Shown here piece by piece: positions 25,424 through 35,291 of a stretch of 38,198 nt of DNA. The DNA comes from Victivallales bacterium (GTDB lineage Bacteria > Verrucomicrobiota > Lentisphaeria > Oligosphaerales > Oligosphaeraceae). The notes under the pieces were generated by a model that made no database searches, was not told where the DNA came from, and saw only the letters and a list, made by a program, of their open reading frames with translations. The translations under genes were made by a program, and so were the position numbers. The stretch's first letter is position 1; each line of letters begins with the position of its first letter. The DNA is taken from positions 1-38,198 of the forward strand of contig JAGCSE010000124.1 in assembly GCA_017964325.1 (NCBI GenBank), given 5' to 3'.

Positions 25424-27091
25424 ATGAACCAAAAAACAAACCTTCCTTCCACCATCATCCGTCTGATCGCTTGTTTTGCCATCCTTCTTGCCTTTTGCGG
25501 CAACGTGACTTACGCACAAACAAAGCCGAAGGCCCTGATCATCATGCTTGACGGTTTCCGTGCAGACGCCATGGACAACATGCCCGTCCCGAACATCAGC
25601 AAACTCCGCAACGGCGCATGGCAGCCCGGCTACAAGGGCATATCCTCCGTCACGGGCTGGGCCATTCCGGACGCCCGCCCCAACAGCGCCCCCAACCATG
25701 CCGCCATCGCCACTGGCGTGACCGCAACCAAGCACAAGGTCTTCAACAACGGTGAGACCAAGGACGGCAACTTCACAGAATGGCCAAGCTGGCTCGCACG
25801 CCTCGCCACCCTTCCCGGTAAAAACTACAAGTCGCTTTACGTCTTTTCATGGGGCGAAAACAAAGACACCGCCAAGCATCCTGCCGTCGAATTCCATCAT
25901 GGCAGCGACGCGGCCAACGCTGAATATCTCGCCAAACTGCTCGCCACACCCGAAGCGCCGGACGCGATTTTGTACTACATCGACCTGCCTGACCACGGCG
26001 GCCATTCCGCTGGCTTCTACCCCTACGCGAAAGAATATCGCGACTCCATCGCCCAGAGCGACGCCTTCATCGGAAGGATGATGGACGCCATTGCGGCTCG
26101 CCCCACGTTCGCCGATGAAGACTGGCTCATCGGTGTCACTGCCGACCATGGCGGCTACGGCAAAAGCCACGGCATGCTCGGCGGCCAAGCCCACACCATC
26201 CCGGTCCTTGTCGCCAGCAAACATGTCAAGCAGGGCACCCTGCCAGGCATCCCCCATAACTATGACCTCCCTGTCACCGCACTGGCGCATTTCGGCGTCG
26301 ATGTCAAACCATTGAATCTGGACGGCCATGTCATCGGTCAGGAAATCGCCACTTTGCCAAAACGCCCGTTGTCCGAAGGACTTGTGGCATATCTGCCATT
26401 TGACGATAACGCTCCTGCCAACATTGCCCCGAATGGTCTTGCCATTGAAACAATCGGCGACAAGATCCAGTCCGGCGTTGACGGCGGCAAGCTCGGCAAA
26501 TGTCTTCGTATCCCCGGCGGCGAAAACGTCCGCGAATATCTCGTCCTGAAAGGCACGGAAAATCTCAAGCTTGAAAACGGCACCAACTTCACCGCCACCG
26601 TATGGGTCCGTCTTCCGGAACGCCAAGTCGGCGATCCCGCCTTCCTCTGCAACAAGGACTGGCGAAACGGCGCACTGCCGGGCTTCGTCCTCAGTACAGC
26701 AGGCAGGACGGGTGATGACAAGGCTTCAACCGTCAAATTCAATTTCGGGCGCAAGGCGGACACGAAACGCACGGATATGGGCGTGTATGACGTTGATACG
26801 GATCAGTGGACCTTCTACGCCGTCACCGTCACGCCCGAAGGCGTCGTCTGTTTCTGCCAAGGCAAGGCCGACGGCACTTTCTACTGGATTGTCGAAGACG
26901 TGAAAGACGCCGTCATCAACAGCGGCATGAATTGGAATCTTGGACAGGACGGCACCACGAACTACCGTTACAATATGCAGGCCGACATCGATGACTTCGC
27001 CCTCTGGAACCGCGGCCTCTCCCTCGATGAACTCCGTGCCATCTTCAACGCAGGCAACCAAGGCCGCCCGCTCTCGACATTGCTGAAGTGA
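25424..27091 (+). CDS. Exported alkaline-phosphatase-superfamily phosphodiesterase with LamG domain (copy 1)
   Basis: 555 residues. Start at 25424 has GGAG 8-9 bp upstream; the frame begins four codons earlier. Signal peptide ends near residue 32 (TYAQ). Residues 36-335 are a nucleotide pyrophosphatase/phosphodiesterase-like domain: D43 in MLDG, nucleophile S88 in NSAPNH (Thr in classical NPPs), D-H-G-G-H metal motif in DLPDHGGHSAGF, and TADHGGYGKSHG. Residues 345-550 form a LamG/concanavalin-like jelly roll (FTATVWVRLP, then IDDFALWNRGLSLDEL), a module that usually binds sugars. It should hydrolyse a phosphodiester outside the cytoplasm. A close paralogue lies at 30358-32007, about two thirds identical by eye over the full length. 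Confidence 0.85.
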   Translation: MNQKTNLPSTIIRLIACFAILLAFCGNVTYAQTKPKALIIMLDGFRADAMDNMPVPNISKLRNGAWQPGYKGISSVTGWAIPDARPNSAPNHAAIATGVTATKHKVFNNGETKDGNFTEWPSWLARLATLPGKNYKSLYVFSWGENKDTAKHPAVEFHHGSDAANAEYLAKLLATPEAPDAILYYIDLPDHGGHSAGFYPYAKEYRDSIAQSDAFIGRMMDAIAARPTFADEDWLIGVTADHGGYGKSHGMLGGQAHTIPVLVASKHVKQGTLPGIPHNYDLPVTALAHFGVDVKPLNLDGHVIGQEIATLPKRPLSEGLVAYLPFDDNAPANIAPNGLAIETIGDKIQSGVDGGKLGKCLRIPGGENVREYLVLKGTENLKLENGTNFTATVWVRLPERQVGDPAFLCNKDWRNGALPGFVLSTAGRTGDDKASTVKFNFGRKADTKRTDMGVYDVDTDQWTFYAVTVTPEGVVCFCQGKADGTFYWIVEDVKDAVINSGMNWNLGQDGTTNYRYNMQADIDDFALWNRGLSLDELRAIFNAGNQGRPLSTLLK

Positions 27092-27171
27092 TATTTTTGC
27101 TCTAAACAAGGCAAAATCAAAATCCTGCATATTGCTTTTCTCAAATCTGCAAGTAGATTATATCTGTTTTT

Positions 27172-27217
27172 CCGCAGCGCTTTTTACGGCGATTCCGTAA
27201 AAAACGCTGCGGTTTTT
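27172..27217 (+). terminator. Strong terminator after phosphodiesterase copy 1
   Basis: CCGCAGCG-C-TTTTTACGG (27172-27189) pairs with CCGTAAAAAACGCTGCGG (27195-27212), with a single C-A mismatch and a 5-nt loop, followed by TTTTT (27213-27217). Confidence 0.9.
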
Positions 27218-27309
27218 ACGGAATCACCGAAAAAACGCAGCCATTGAGCATCCCCAATCCGTTGGTGGGCATTCTCCATGACTACCAATGAGGATATTCT
27301 CATTAAATC

Positions 27310-27338
27310 TTGGCACCATCGTTTGATTGGCTTATAAT
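27310..27338 (+). promoter_or_regulatory. Strong housekeeping-type promoter for the UGM-like/GT-C pair
   Basis: TTGGCA (27310-27315) and a perfect TATAAT (27333-27338) are separated by exactly 17 bp. The expected start of transcription is about 18 bp before the ATG at 27363, and the preceding terminator isolates the unit. Confidence 0.75.
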
Positions 27339-27362
27339 CTCTAATCTATGGAATTATCATAA

Positions 27363-28886
27363 ATGAAAACCGCTGTCATCATAGGCGCCGGTCCCGCAGG
27401 GCTTACCGCTGCATACGAACTACATCAAAAGTCAAAAGACTGGCAAGTTATCGTCGTCGAAGCAACCGATGTGATCGGGGGCATTTCACGTACGGTTGTC
27501 TGCGGGAATTGCCGCATCGATATCGGTGGTCATCGTTTCTTCTCCAAATCAAAGAAGATCAACGACCTCTGGTCAGAATTGATGCCCCTTCAAGGCAAGC
27601 CATCAAAAGACGACTTGATTCTGGAACGCTCAGCACATCTCGAACCAGGCGGCCCGGATCCAGAGACGGAAGAACGCGTCATGCTGTATCGCCACAGGGT
27701 AAGCCGCATCTACTATCTACGACATTTCTTCGACTATCCCATATCCATCAAGCCAGCCACTTTCGCCGCCATGGGACTTGTACGAACCGTCAAGGCAGGT
27801 TGCAGCTACCTTCACAGCACCCTCTTCAAGCGAGAAGAAAAATCGCTTGAAGACTTCTACATCAACCGTTTCGGCAAAGTACTCTATTCCATGTTCTTCG
27901 AAGACTACACCGAAAAACTTTGGGGAGTCCATCCTTCGAAAATATCCCCAGAATGGGGCGCCCAACGTGTCAAAGGGCTCTCGCTTTGGAAAGCACTTAT
28001 CAACATTTTCATCCCAAAGAACGGCCCAAAGGAAACATCGCTTATCGAAGAATTCACCTACCCCAAGCGCGGCCCAGGACAATTATGGGAATTGCTTGCC
28101 AACCGCCTTCGCAACGAAGGGGTGGAAGTTCGGATGAACACAAGCGCGGTCGGCATCAATGACGAGCAGGGAAAGATCACAAGCGTCGTCCTTTCCGATG
28201 GTTCAACAATCTCCTGCGACGCCGTTTTCTCGACCATGCCCATCAAGGATCTGGTTGCGGCATCCGCTACGGCGCCAAGCGATGTGAAGCGCATCGCCGC
28301 CGACCTCCCCTATCGTGATTTCATCACGGTCGGGCTTCTTGTGGACAAGCTTGCCCTCAAGAATACAACGAAAATCAAAACCGTCAACGACATCGTGCCC
28401 GATACATGGATATACATTCAGGAAAGAGATGTGCGGATCGGAAGGATCCAAATTTTCAACAATTGGTCGCCATACATGGTCGATGATGTAACAAAGCATG
28501 TCTGGATCGGACTGGAATACTTCTGCTCCGAAGGAGACAATTTCTGGACGATGGATGATGAGGCTTTCATCAGCATGGCAATCAAAGAGCTCCGTCAAAT
28601 CGGCATACTTGCTGAAGACGCCCCCGTGCACAAGAGCGTTCGCATCAAGATGCAGAAGGCATATCCGGCCTATTTCGGAAGCTACGCCGAATTCGGCAAG
28701 GTACGCGAATGGCTGGATAGCCTTTCCAATCTTTATTGCATTGGTAGAAACGGCCAGCACCGCTACAACAACATGGACCACTCCATGCTCTGCGCCATCG
28801 AGGCCGTCCGCGCCTTGTTCGGGGAAACCGACAAGGCGGCCATCTGGAACGTTAATACTGAAAAAGATTACCATGAAGCAAAATAA
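27363..28886 (+). CDS. UDP-galactopyranose-mutase-like FAD oxidoreductase
   Basis: 507 residues. The N-terminal Rossmann dinucleotide site is clear (GAGPAG at 8-13), followed by E33-type acidic residue and the GGISRT and [11 protein letters not shown] segments typical of the amine-oxidase/UGM group. '[20 protein letters not shown]' in the middle (here split) matches the family's 'Y..K.W' region, and the C-terminus has [16 protein letters not shown] for FAD binding. Enzymes of this type interconvert or oxidise nucleotide sugars or flip ring forms. Its location with glycosyltransferases fits a surface-glycan role. Exact reaction unknown. The next gene starts 14 bp before its stop. Confidence 0.78.
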   Translation: MKTAVIIGAGPAGLTAAYELHQKSKDWQVIVVEATDVIGGISRTVVCGNCRIDIGGHRFFSKSKKINDLWSELMPLQGKPSKDDLILERSAHLEPGGPDPETEERVMLYRHRVSRIYYLRHFFDYPISIKPATFAAMGLVRTVKAGCSYLHSTLFKREEKSLEDFYINRFGKVLYSMFFEDYTEKLWGVHPSKISPEWGAQRVKGLSLWKALINIFIPKNGPKETSLIEEFTYPKRGPGQLWELLANRLRNEGVEVRMNTSAVGINDEQGKITSVVLSDGSTISCDAVFSTMPIKDLVAASATAPSDVKRIAADLPYRDFITVGLLVDKLALKNTTKIKTVNDIVPDTWIYIQERDVRIGRIQIFNNWSPYMVDDVTKHVWIGLEYFCSEGDNFWTMDDEAFISMAIKELRQIGILAEDAPVHKSVRIKMQKAYPAYFGSYAEFGKVREWLDSLSNLYCIGRNGQHRYNNMDHSMLCAIEAVRALFGETDKAAIWNVNTEKDYHEAK

Positions 28887-30117
28887 AATTACAACACTTC
28901 AAATTATCTTACTTGCCATCGCATTCTGCGTGAATGGTATAAACTGCTTCAATTTTACAAAGAAATATACAAACTACTCGAGCAACTGGAAATGCGATCT
29001 CTTTTACCGTTACCATGAAATTGTGTGCATGCACGAGGGAATTGATCCATTCGATATATTCGAAAGAAAAATCACCTCTGAAAAGTTTGTAGGACATGAT
29101 CGTCCAGACAAACCAAAGGAACCTGTAAATGAACGAAGAATAGTCCATACGTATCCAGCCTGGCATTCGGCTTTTTTCTGGTGGTATGGCTATGTGCCCA
29201 GATGGACATGCCTGACCATCATGGCGTGCTTGTATCTCTACACATTGCTCGCGGTCAGTCGTTGGACATTCCATAAAATGACAGCAAGCGATATCCATGA
29301 CAATGTCCTCAATATACTTTTTTTATTGACAATATTATCATTTCCTTTATGTGGAATATATTGTTCACTGAATTACGGGCTACTTCTATTAGGATGCTTA
29401 TTGTTGCTTTCCGTAACACTTGAACGTGGCCATGATATGCTTGCAGGACTCATCTACTCAATTATCATGATCAAACCGCAAATCGGTCTTCTACTCATAT
29501 TCCCATTGTTCTTCAACAGAAAGTACAAAACAATCATCCTGGCAGCTTTCATCTGCCTGATTGGAACATGTTTTACCGCCTGTATGCTGAATAAATCACC
29601 TATCGAGCTGATTCTTCAAATTCCCAAAATCGGCGCACCTTTCGAGAAAGGTTATTTTGCAGAAAGCATAATAAAAATCATAGGTTCTATCGGTCAATAC
29701 ATTAGCATGGGATTCTTCATGTGCCTGGCGGCGACTGGAAGTTATCTTGCACGAAATGCAAAAGAAATTTGGATGAGATTTATTCCAGCCATTATTTTCA
29801 TCCCGTTCTGGACATATTCCCAGCCTCATGATTGGCTTGTCACCCTGCCATGCTACGTATATATTCTCAATAACAAAGACAAATACCCACGTATATTTGC
29901 CTTTTGCATTTATGCGACATTTCTACGAAGTTTCATAATCTATGCTCATTCTATAAAATTCTATAGCATAGGGAAGACCGGACTCGCCGTTGGATTGCAT
30001 CTGGCACTTGCCTTGGTTTGTTGCCTGATGGTCATTTTAGACACAGACGGTAATGAGGCAATTCACAATCTTGCCAGCAAGCTGGCATTTTTCAGAGGAA
30101 AAACACAACCTGAATAA
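28873..30117 (+). CDS. Polytopic GT-C/GT87-like glycosyltransferase
   Basis: 414 residues from the ATG at 28873 (overlapping the previous gene by 14 bp); the same frame continues upstream inside the previous gene and is not used. About nine membrane segments. The first loop is large and polar (roughly 35-95) with acidic residues and an H-T-Y-P-A-W-H motif, as in the DUF2029/GT87 mannosyltransferase family, which uses polyprenyl-phosphate sugars outside the membrane. [13 protein letters not shown] segment near 200 is typical of that family. More AT-rich than the gene before it. Function in adding a sugar to a surface polymer is inferred. Confidence 0.68.
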   Translation: MKQNKITTLQIILLAIAFCVNGINCFNFTKKYTNYSSNWKCDLFYRYHEIVCMHEGIDPFDIFERKITSEKFVGHDRPDKPKEPVNERRIVHTYPAWHSAFFWWYGYVPRWTCLTIMACLYLYTLLAVSRWTFHKMTASDIHDNVLNILFLLTILSFPLCGIYCSLNYGLLLLGCLLLLSVTLERGHDMLAGLIYSIIMIKPQIGLLLIFPLFFNRKYKTIILAAFICLIGTCFTACMLNKSPIELILQIPKIGAPFEKGYFAESIIKIIGSIGQYISMGFFMCLAATGSYLARNAKEIWMRFIPAIIFIPFWTYSQPHDWLVTLPCYVYILNNKDKYPRIFAFCIYATFLRSFIIYAHSIKFYSIGKTGLAVGLHLALALVCCLMVILDTDGNEAIHNLASKLAFFRGKTQPE

Positions 30118-30265
30118 CCATCGAAACAAAAGCATCCGTGGTATCCAAGAGTCGATTATGCATCGTCATTGGACGACAAGTGAAGCTTGAAGAGGAAAAA
30201 TCAATCTTTTCACCCTATCATTGCGTTTTCCATAACTAACAATACATTATTTATAGAAAGATTTT

Positions 30266-30304
30266 CATTTTTCTGCAATGACCATTGGCCATTGCAGAAA
30301 AATG
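30266..30304. promoter_or_regulatory. Perfect 15-bp inverted repeat upstream of phosphodiesterase copy 2
   Basis: CATTTTTCTGCAATG (30266-30280) and CATTGCAGAAAAATG (30290-30304) are exact reverse complements with a 9-nt loop. No T run follows, so an operator or a protein-independent hairpin is as likely as a terminator. A TATAAT at 30311-30316 is only 7 bp downstream, placing the repeat over the -35 region of a possible promoter for the gene at 30358. Confidence 0.6.
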
Positions 30305-30357
30305 ACCAAATATAATACCAAATTGATTAAATATCTAACGTGAATGGAGCCCCTTCC

Positions 30358-32007
30358 ATGACCAAGCCTATGAATCATCTTTTGACTTTTTTCTTCCTAA
30401 CTATCTGCCTAATCCCTCTTATCGCACAGGAAAAGCCGCAGCCCAAGGCGTTGGTCATCATGATCGACGGCATGCGCGCCGACGCCTTCGACAACATCCC
30501 CATGCCCTATCTTGAAAAGCTCCGCGCGGGCAAATGGCAGCCCGGCTACAACGGTGCCTTCTCCGCCACGGCGTGGGATCTTGACGACGCGCGCCCCAAC
30601 AGTGCGCCAAACCATGCAGCCATCGCCACGGGCGTAACAGCTACAAAACACAGAATCTTCAAAAACGGCCAGACGAAGGACGGCAATTTCGAAGAATGGC
30701 CCTCCTGGTTGGCGCGTCTTGCCACGTCGCCGCAGCACTACAAGACACAGTTCCTCTATTCATGGGGCGAAAACAAAGACACAGCCAAACATCCCGCCGT
30801 ACCATTCCGACAGGGGAAGGATCCGGCCAACGGTGACTACTTGTGTAGCCTTTACGCCTCCCCCGACGGCGGGCCGGATGCCACCCTGTTCTTCATCGGC
30901 GAGCTCGATCACAGCGGTCATTCCGACGGCTTCTACCCGCACAGCCAGAAATACATCGACACCGCCAAAGAGACAGACGTCATCATCGGCAAGGTGTTGG
31001 ACACCATCGCCGCGCGGCCGAATTTCGCCAATGAAGACTGGCTGATTCTCATCACCAGCGACCACGGCGGCTACGGCAAAAGCCACGGCATGCTCGGCGG
31101 CCACGCCAACACCATTCCCGTCCTCATGGTCGGCAAACACATCACGCAGGGCACGCTGCCCGGCATCCCGCGCAATTACGACATGCCCGTCACGGCGTTG
31201 GCCCATTTCGGAGTCGATCTCAAACCATTGAATCTGGACGGACACGTCATTGGCACGGAAGTCTCCAAAATCCAGCGTCGTCCGCTGACAGAAGGCCTTT
31301 TGGCCTATCTGCCGTTTGATACGGAAACTCCCGTCAACATCGCACCAAACGGTCTTGAAATCGCCGTCGTCGGCCAGAACATCAAATCAGGCGTGGATGG
31401 CGGCAAGCTCGGCAATTGCCTGCGGATTCCCGGCGGTGAAAACGTCCGTGAATGCCTCGTGCTGAAGGGCACGGAATATCTTAAGTTGGAAAACGGCAAC
31501 AATTTTACCGCCGCGATGTGGGTCCGCCTCCCGCCGACGCATGTCGGCAATCCGCCCATTTTCAGCAACAAGGACTGGCGGAGCGGTGCACGTCCAGGCT
31601 TCGTCATCTGCGGAGCGCGCAACATCAACAATCCCACGAATCCAGGCGTCCATTTCAATTTCGGGCGCCGCGGCGACACGCGCCGCACAGACATGGGAGT
31701 TTATGACATCATTCCGGACGAATGGGTATTCTACGCCGTCACCGTCACGCCTGAAGGCATCGTCTGTTTCTGCCAAGGCCAGCCGGACGGACAGTTCTAC
31801 TGGATCATCGAAGGCATTAAAGATGCCAATCTCGACAGTGGCATGACATGGAACATCGGACAGGACGGCTCCGCCGCCTACCGCTACAATCTGCAGGGCG
31901 ACATCGACGATTTCGCCCTCTGGAACCGCGGCATGTCCATCGAAGAACTCCGTGAAATCTTCAACGCAGGCCGTCAGAACAAGTCATTGGAATCGCTACT
32001 GAAATAG
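30358..32007 (+). CDS. Exported alkaline-phosphatase-superfamily phosphodiesterase with LamG domain (copy 2)
   Basis: 549 residues; start at 30358 has GGAG 8-9 bp upstream, at the same place as in copy 1. Signal peptide to about residue 23 (IAQ). The same domain plan as copy 1: D37 in MIDG, NSAPNH nucleophile site with Ser, the D-H-S-G-H metal motif (ELDHSGHSDGF) and SDHGGYGKSHG, then a LamG-like jelly roll from about 340. About two thirds of residues match copy 1. All catalytic residues are kept in both, so both should be active. The Stealth-type transferase starts about 50 bp downstream on the same strand, so the two may be one transcription unit. Confidence 0.86.
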   Translation: MTKPMNHLLTFFFLTICLIPLIAQEKPQPKALVIMIDGMRADAFDNIPMPYLEKLRAGKWQPGYNGAFSATAWDLDDARPNSAPNHAAIATGVTATKHRIFKNGQTKDGNFEEWPSWLARLATSPQHYKTQFLYSWGENKDTAKHPAVPFRQGKDPANGDYLCSLYASPDGGPDATLFFIGELDHSGHSDGFYPHSQKYIDTAKETDVIIGKVLDTIAARPNFANEDWLILITSDHGGYGKSHGMLGGHANTIPVLMVGKHITQGTLPGIPRNYDMPVTALAHFGVDLKPLNLDGHVIGTEVSKIQRRPLTEGLLAYLPFDTETPVNIAPNGLEIAVVGQNIKSGVDGGKLGNCLRIPGGENVRECLVLKGTEYLKLENGNNFTAAMWVRLPPTHVGNPPIFSNKDWRSGARPGFVICGARNINNPTNPGVHFNFGRRGDTRRTDMGVYDIIPDEWVFYAVTVTPEGIVCFCQGQPDGQFYWIIEGIKDANLDSGMTWNIGQDGSAAYRYNLQGDIDDFALWNRGMSIEELREIFNAGRQNKSLESLLK

Positions 32008-32057
32008 CATTATTGTTTTTCATGTAAATGGCAAAGCCTTATTATATTATTAAGCAA

Positions 32058-33092
32058 ATGAATACAGAAAAGATTGATTTTGTTTTAACATGGGTAGATG
32101 GCAATGACCAAGCGTGGCTTGCACAAAAAAATAAATATGCAGCTATCGAAAAAAACATGGCGCACGGTGACTCCAACGCAGCTTGCCGTTATCGTGATTA
32201 TGGTCTCCTGCGATACTGGTTCCGTGCGGTTGAATATTTCACACCTTGGGTAAATAAAGTTTTTTTCATTACTTGCGGTCAAAAACTGGATTGGCTCAAC
32301 GAATCCAATCCCAAATTGCGTCTTGTAAATCATCAAGATTACATTCCGGCCGAATACCTACCGACATTCCAATCTAATACGATAGAACTAAATATACACC
32401 GCATTCCTGAGCTTTCGGAGCATTTTGTCCTGTTCAATGATGATATGTATCTTCTACGTAAATTACAACCAAATGTCTTTTTCAAAAATGGTCTCCCGAT
32501 GATACCATGTGACTTAGGCATCCCCCAGTGGCTAGGCTATGGCACACCTAGCCGTGTTGTACTCAACAACACTGGCCTCGTTGCAAAAAAACTAGACCTT
32601 AAACAACTTATATGGAAAAATGCCATGAAGTTTTTCAATGTATCCGCTCTTGGTCCTACTCGTGCCTTAAAGAATCTTATTTCTATCGCAGTCAACAGAA
32701 CTGTAATTTTTGGGACTTTTGGTCATTTACCGCTCCCACATTTAAAAACTACCCTGGAACAAATGTGGAGCATGTATCCTGAAATCATGGACATGACTTC
32801 CCGCTACAGATTTCGTCATGATGACTGCGTCAATCAGTGGCTTCTATGTGCCTGGAACATGATGACAGGACATTTTTATCCAACTAATGAAAAACGGCTA
32901 GGAAACCTTCTCGGAATTGATACAAACAGCCTTGACTCTGCATGCCAAATCATTACAAAAAGTCCTTTCCCTGAAATCTGCTTCAACATCAATGTCCCCG
33001 ATGACAATGATGAAGATTTCAACAGATGTATTGAAGCATTGACAAAAGCATTTGACAAGATATTACCTCAAAAATCGTCATTTGAAAAATAA
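32058..33092 (+). CDS. Stealth-family sugar-phosphate transferase
   Basis: 344 residues from the ATG at 32058; the frame begins ten codons earlier at 32028 but neither has a good ribosome site. Stealth conserved regions are clear: CR1 IDFVLTWVDGND at the N-terminus, CR2 RYRDYGLLRYWFRAVEYF through HQDYIP and FVLFNDDMYL, then the FRHDDCVNQW-type CR3/CR4 part. Stealth proteins move hexose-1-phosphate onto glycans to make phosphodiester-linked capsule polymers, as in LcbA/CpsY-type enzymes. Convergent with the GT2 gene (12 bp apart). AT-rich compared with the phosphodiesterase genes. Confidence 0.9.
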   Translation: MNTEKIDFVLTWVDGNDQAWLAQKNKYAAIEKNMAHGDSNAACRYRDYGLLRYWFRAVEYFTPWVNKVFFITCGQKLDWLNESNPKLRLVNHQDYIPAEYLPTFQSNTIELNIHRIPELSEHFVLFNDDMYLLRKLQPNVFFKNGLPMIPCDLGIPQWLGYGTPSRVVLNNTGLVAKKLDLKQLIWKNAMKFFNVSALGPTRALKNLISIAVNRTVIFGTFGHLPLPHLKTTLEQMWSMYPEIMDMTSRYRFRHDDCVNQWLLCAWNMMTGHFYPTNEKRLGNLLGIDTNSLDSACQIITKSPFPEICFNINVPDDNDEDFNRCIEALTKAFDKILPQKSSFEK

Positions 33093-33104
33093 GTTTTTAT
33101 ATAA

Positions 33105-34205
33105 TCACATTCTCTCTTGCTTCATTCGTCTCTTATCCCTGATATTCGTCAAAGGGAAATAAATAAATACGAAGAACAAATCGGTCAGCCATGCACAAGA
33201 AGGATAACGAACAAAGAGTTTTACCCACCATGCCGCAATGCGCCGTGAAAACGTTGACGCCCTTAACAGACAATTAAAATTGGCAAACCCATCAACAAAA
33301 GCGGACTGGAGCGTTTCAATTCTCCGCTGACGGTTGGTTTGCCGAATATTCTGCGGAGAGAACCAATTGTAATATAGCCATGTCAGCCAATGTTTGGCCC
33401 ACAAGGATGAAATACGATGGTCAAAATCTTTCTGGACAGATACCGTAGCGTGAAAGACAAGAAGCGATTTAAGAATGATGGAATAATCCCCTAAAAATGC
33501 AAAAATCCCCTCTGCAAGCGTTGAAACGGATTGTGTACGAATACGATAAATATAAAAAGCTTCATGGAGAGGAATCACGCGCTTCGCCGAATACAAAGCG
33601 CGTGGCGCAAATTCACTGTCTTGTCGCCGCAGGCCGTAAATGCACTTGAGATTATTAGAAACCAAATGTTGTCTTCTGAAAACGCTCAGCTGAAGCATAG
33701 GACAAGGGAATCTTCTGAATGTATATGACGTAACGATTGCTTCTGGTCCAGTAAGTTCTCCATTGCAATCTTCTGGATAATTATCACGTGTCGGCTCGTA
33801 CTGATCTGTTATTTCATTTCGGACAAGCATTGCACAGGGGTAGATATCAGCTCCCAAACGCTCGACAATCTTGTCATGAAGCCTCTCAAGAGAACCATCG
33901 ACAATTGTGTCATCGCCATCAAGGAATATTACATACTCGCCTTGCGCCAAGTCGATACCTGTATTGCGTGAAGCTGAGCAGGAACCACTTCGCGGTCCGG
34001 TGAAGACTTTGAAACGGTCATCACCATCTATAATCTTGTGGATGACATCCTCCGTTCTATCTTTGCATGTTTCAATACCGATAATGCATTCCCAATCCTT
34101 GAAGGATTGGTTGATGACGGACATCAAACATTCTTTTACGTATGGTTCAACATCGCAACACGGAACAATGATGGAGAAAAAAGGAACTGTATTAATCATT
34201 GTCAT
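33105..34205 (-). CDS. Family 2 glycosyltransferase
   Basis: 366 residues. GT-A fold of GT2: N-terminal FSIIVPCCDVEPYVKEC, then RNTGIDLAQGEYVIFLDGDD with the DxD-like metal site near residue 97, and a membrane-proximal C-terminus (WAKHWLTWLYYNWF and a hydrophobic stretch near the end). Transfers a sugar from a nucleotide donor to a growing glycan; donor unknown. Starts with ATG-ACA-ATG, so the start is uncertain by two codons. Last gene of the leftward flippase-GT8-GT2 group. Confidence 0.88.
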   Translation of the reverse strand: MTMINTVPFFSIIVPCCDVEPYVKECLMSVINQSFKDWECIIGIETCKDRTEDVIHKIIDGDDRFKVFTGPRSGSCSASRNTGIDLAQGEYVIFLDGDDTIVDGSLERLHDKIVERLGADIYPCAMLVRNEITDQYEPTRDNYPEDCNGELTGPEAIVTSYTFRRFPCPMLQLSVFRRQHLVSNNLKCIYGLRRQDSEFAPRALYSAKRVIPLHEAFYIYRIRTQSVSTLAEGIFAFLGDYSIILKSLLVFHATVSVQKDFDHRISSLWAKHWLTWLYYNWFSPQNIRQTNRQRRIETLQSAFVDGFANFNCLLRASTFSRRIAAWWVKLFVRYPSCAWLTDLFFVFIYFPLTNIRDKRRMKQERM

Positions 34206-34385
34206 CTTAACATTAAAAATCTATGCCCCAAAAGCTAATATACAATATTCTGGAATTGGCAAATTATCATCAAATCAAATATTCATTTTTTAATCCAATA
34301 ATTAACATATTGATTTTTTTAAATTTACAGCCAAATGAAGAAAATAATGTGTCAATAATGAAAGGCCACATGATATTTTATTGTC

Positions 34386-35252
34386 TCAAGCTTTTTTGTT
34401 TCTGTTCTTTAGCCCAGAGAGAAACATGGAGACTTTATGACTTCGAACTAGAATATACGGGTTTCGAATAATCAAAGACACAACAGTATCCACTCTACCC
34501 TTGTTCTTTACTCTGTTCAACAAAAACGTCAATACCTTTCCGAATTTGGCCACTGTATAATAATGTAGAATCTTCGCATTACGTATAAACACGCCATACT
34601 TATTATTTCGTGAACATCTATATTGATAATTCCATATACCCGGAAGTTCCTTTATCGGATGTCCGAGAACTCTGTTCGCCTCACATAATCCAGGTTGGTC
34701 AACCGATATCCCATTGCTTATCGACTTTTTCCATAATTCATGCCATTTGTCAAAAAACTCATATGCAATCGGTTTATCGCGCACAAACATCACTCCACCA
34801 TTGAAATAAGGTTCATTTTCCAAATTAAAAAAACCTGCAGTCTGGCATTTAGCTATCGCCTTTGGGTTGAAATGGCCTAGACAATTCAAGTCCGCCACCA
34901 TTGCTATGTGCGCATCTGTATTATCAATCTCGTCCAATTTATCTACCACGAATGTATCACCATCAATATAAAGGAAATCCCCATTGATGTTTTTGCGAAG
35001 AGTAGTCTTTATATAACGCGAGCGTTGCATGGGATTGTATTCAGAGGGGATATCGATGACAAGCGGCGTAGCCTCCTCCAGTATTGAAGAACGTTTTCTC
35101 TCCAATACCAGATGTGTCGGTTCATCCATCGCCACAAGTACTTCTGCATTGTGATTATGCTTTCGAAACGTGTGAAGCGATAAAGCAAGCATCTCTGCAA
35201 ATTGATCATCATCTGCACTGCTAATCAAAACATAAACAAGTTTGGTTTTCAT
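34386..35252 (-). CDS. GT8-like glycosyltransferase
   Basis: 288 residues with GGAGG 5-6 bp before the ATG. GT-A fold of the GT8/nucleotide-diphospho-sugar group: LVYVLISSADDD start, the FLYIDGDTFV motif near residue 96 containing the D-x-D metal site, YFNGGVMFVRD near 150, and DQPGL near 185. The H-Y-Y stretch near 232 fits the third metal ligand. Adds a hexose or related sugar. Lies 39 bp after the flippase gene. Confidence 0.85.
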   Translation of the reverse strand: MKTKLVYVLISSADDDQFAEMLALSLHTFRKHNHNAEVLVAMDEPTHLVLERKRSSILEEATPLVIDIPSEYNPMQRSRYIKTTLRKNINGDFLYIDGDTFVVDKLDEIDNTDAHIAMVADLNCLGHFNPKAIAKCQTAGFFNLENEPYFNGGVMFVRDKPIAYEFFDKWHELWKKSISNGISVDQPGLCEANRVLGHPIKELPGIWNYQYRCSRNNKYGVFIRNAKILHYYTVAKFGKVLTFLLNRVKNKGRVDTVVSLIIRNPYILVRSHKVSMFLSGLKNRNKKA

Positions 35253-35291
35253 TCTGCCTCCACAACAACTCTACCAACATCTTCTTCCTTC

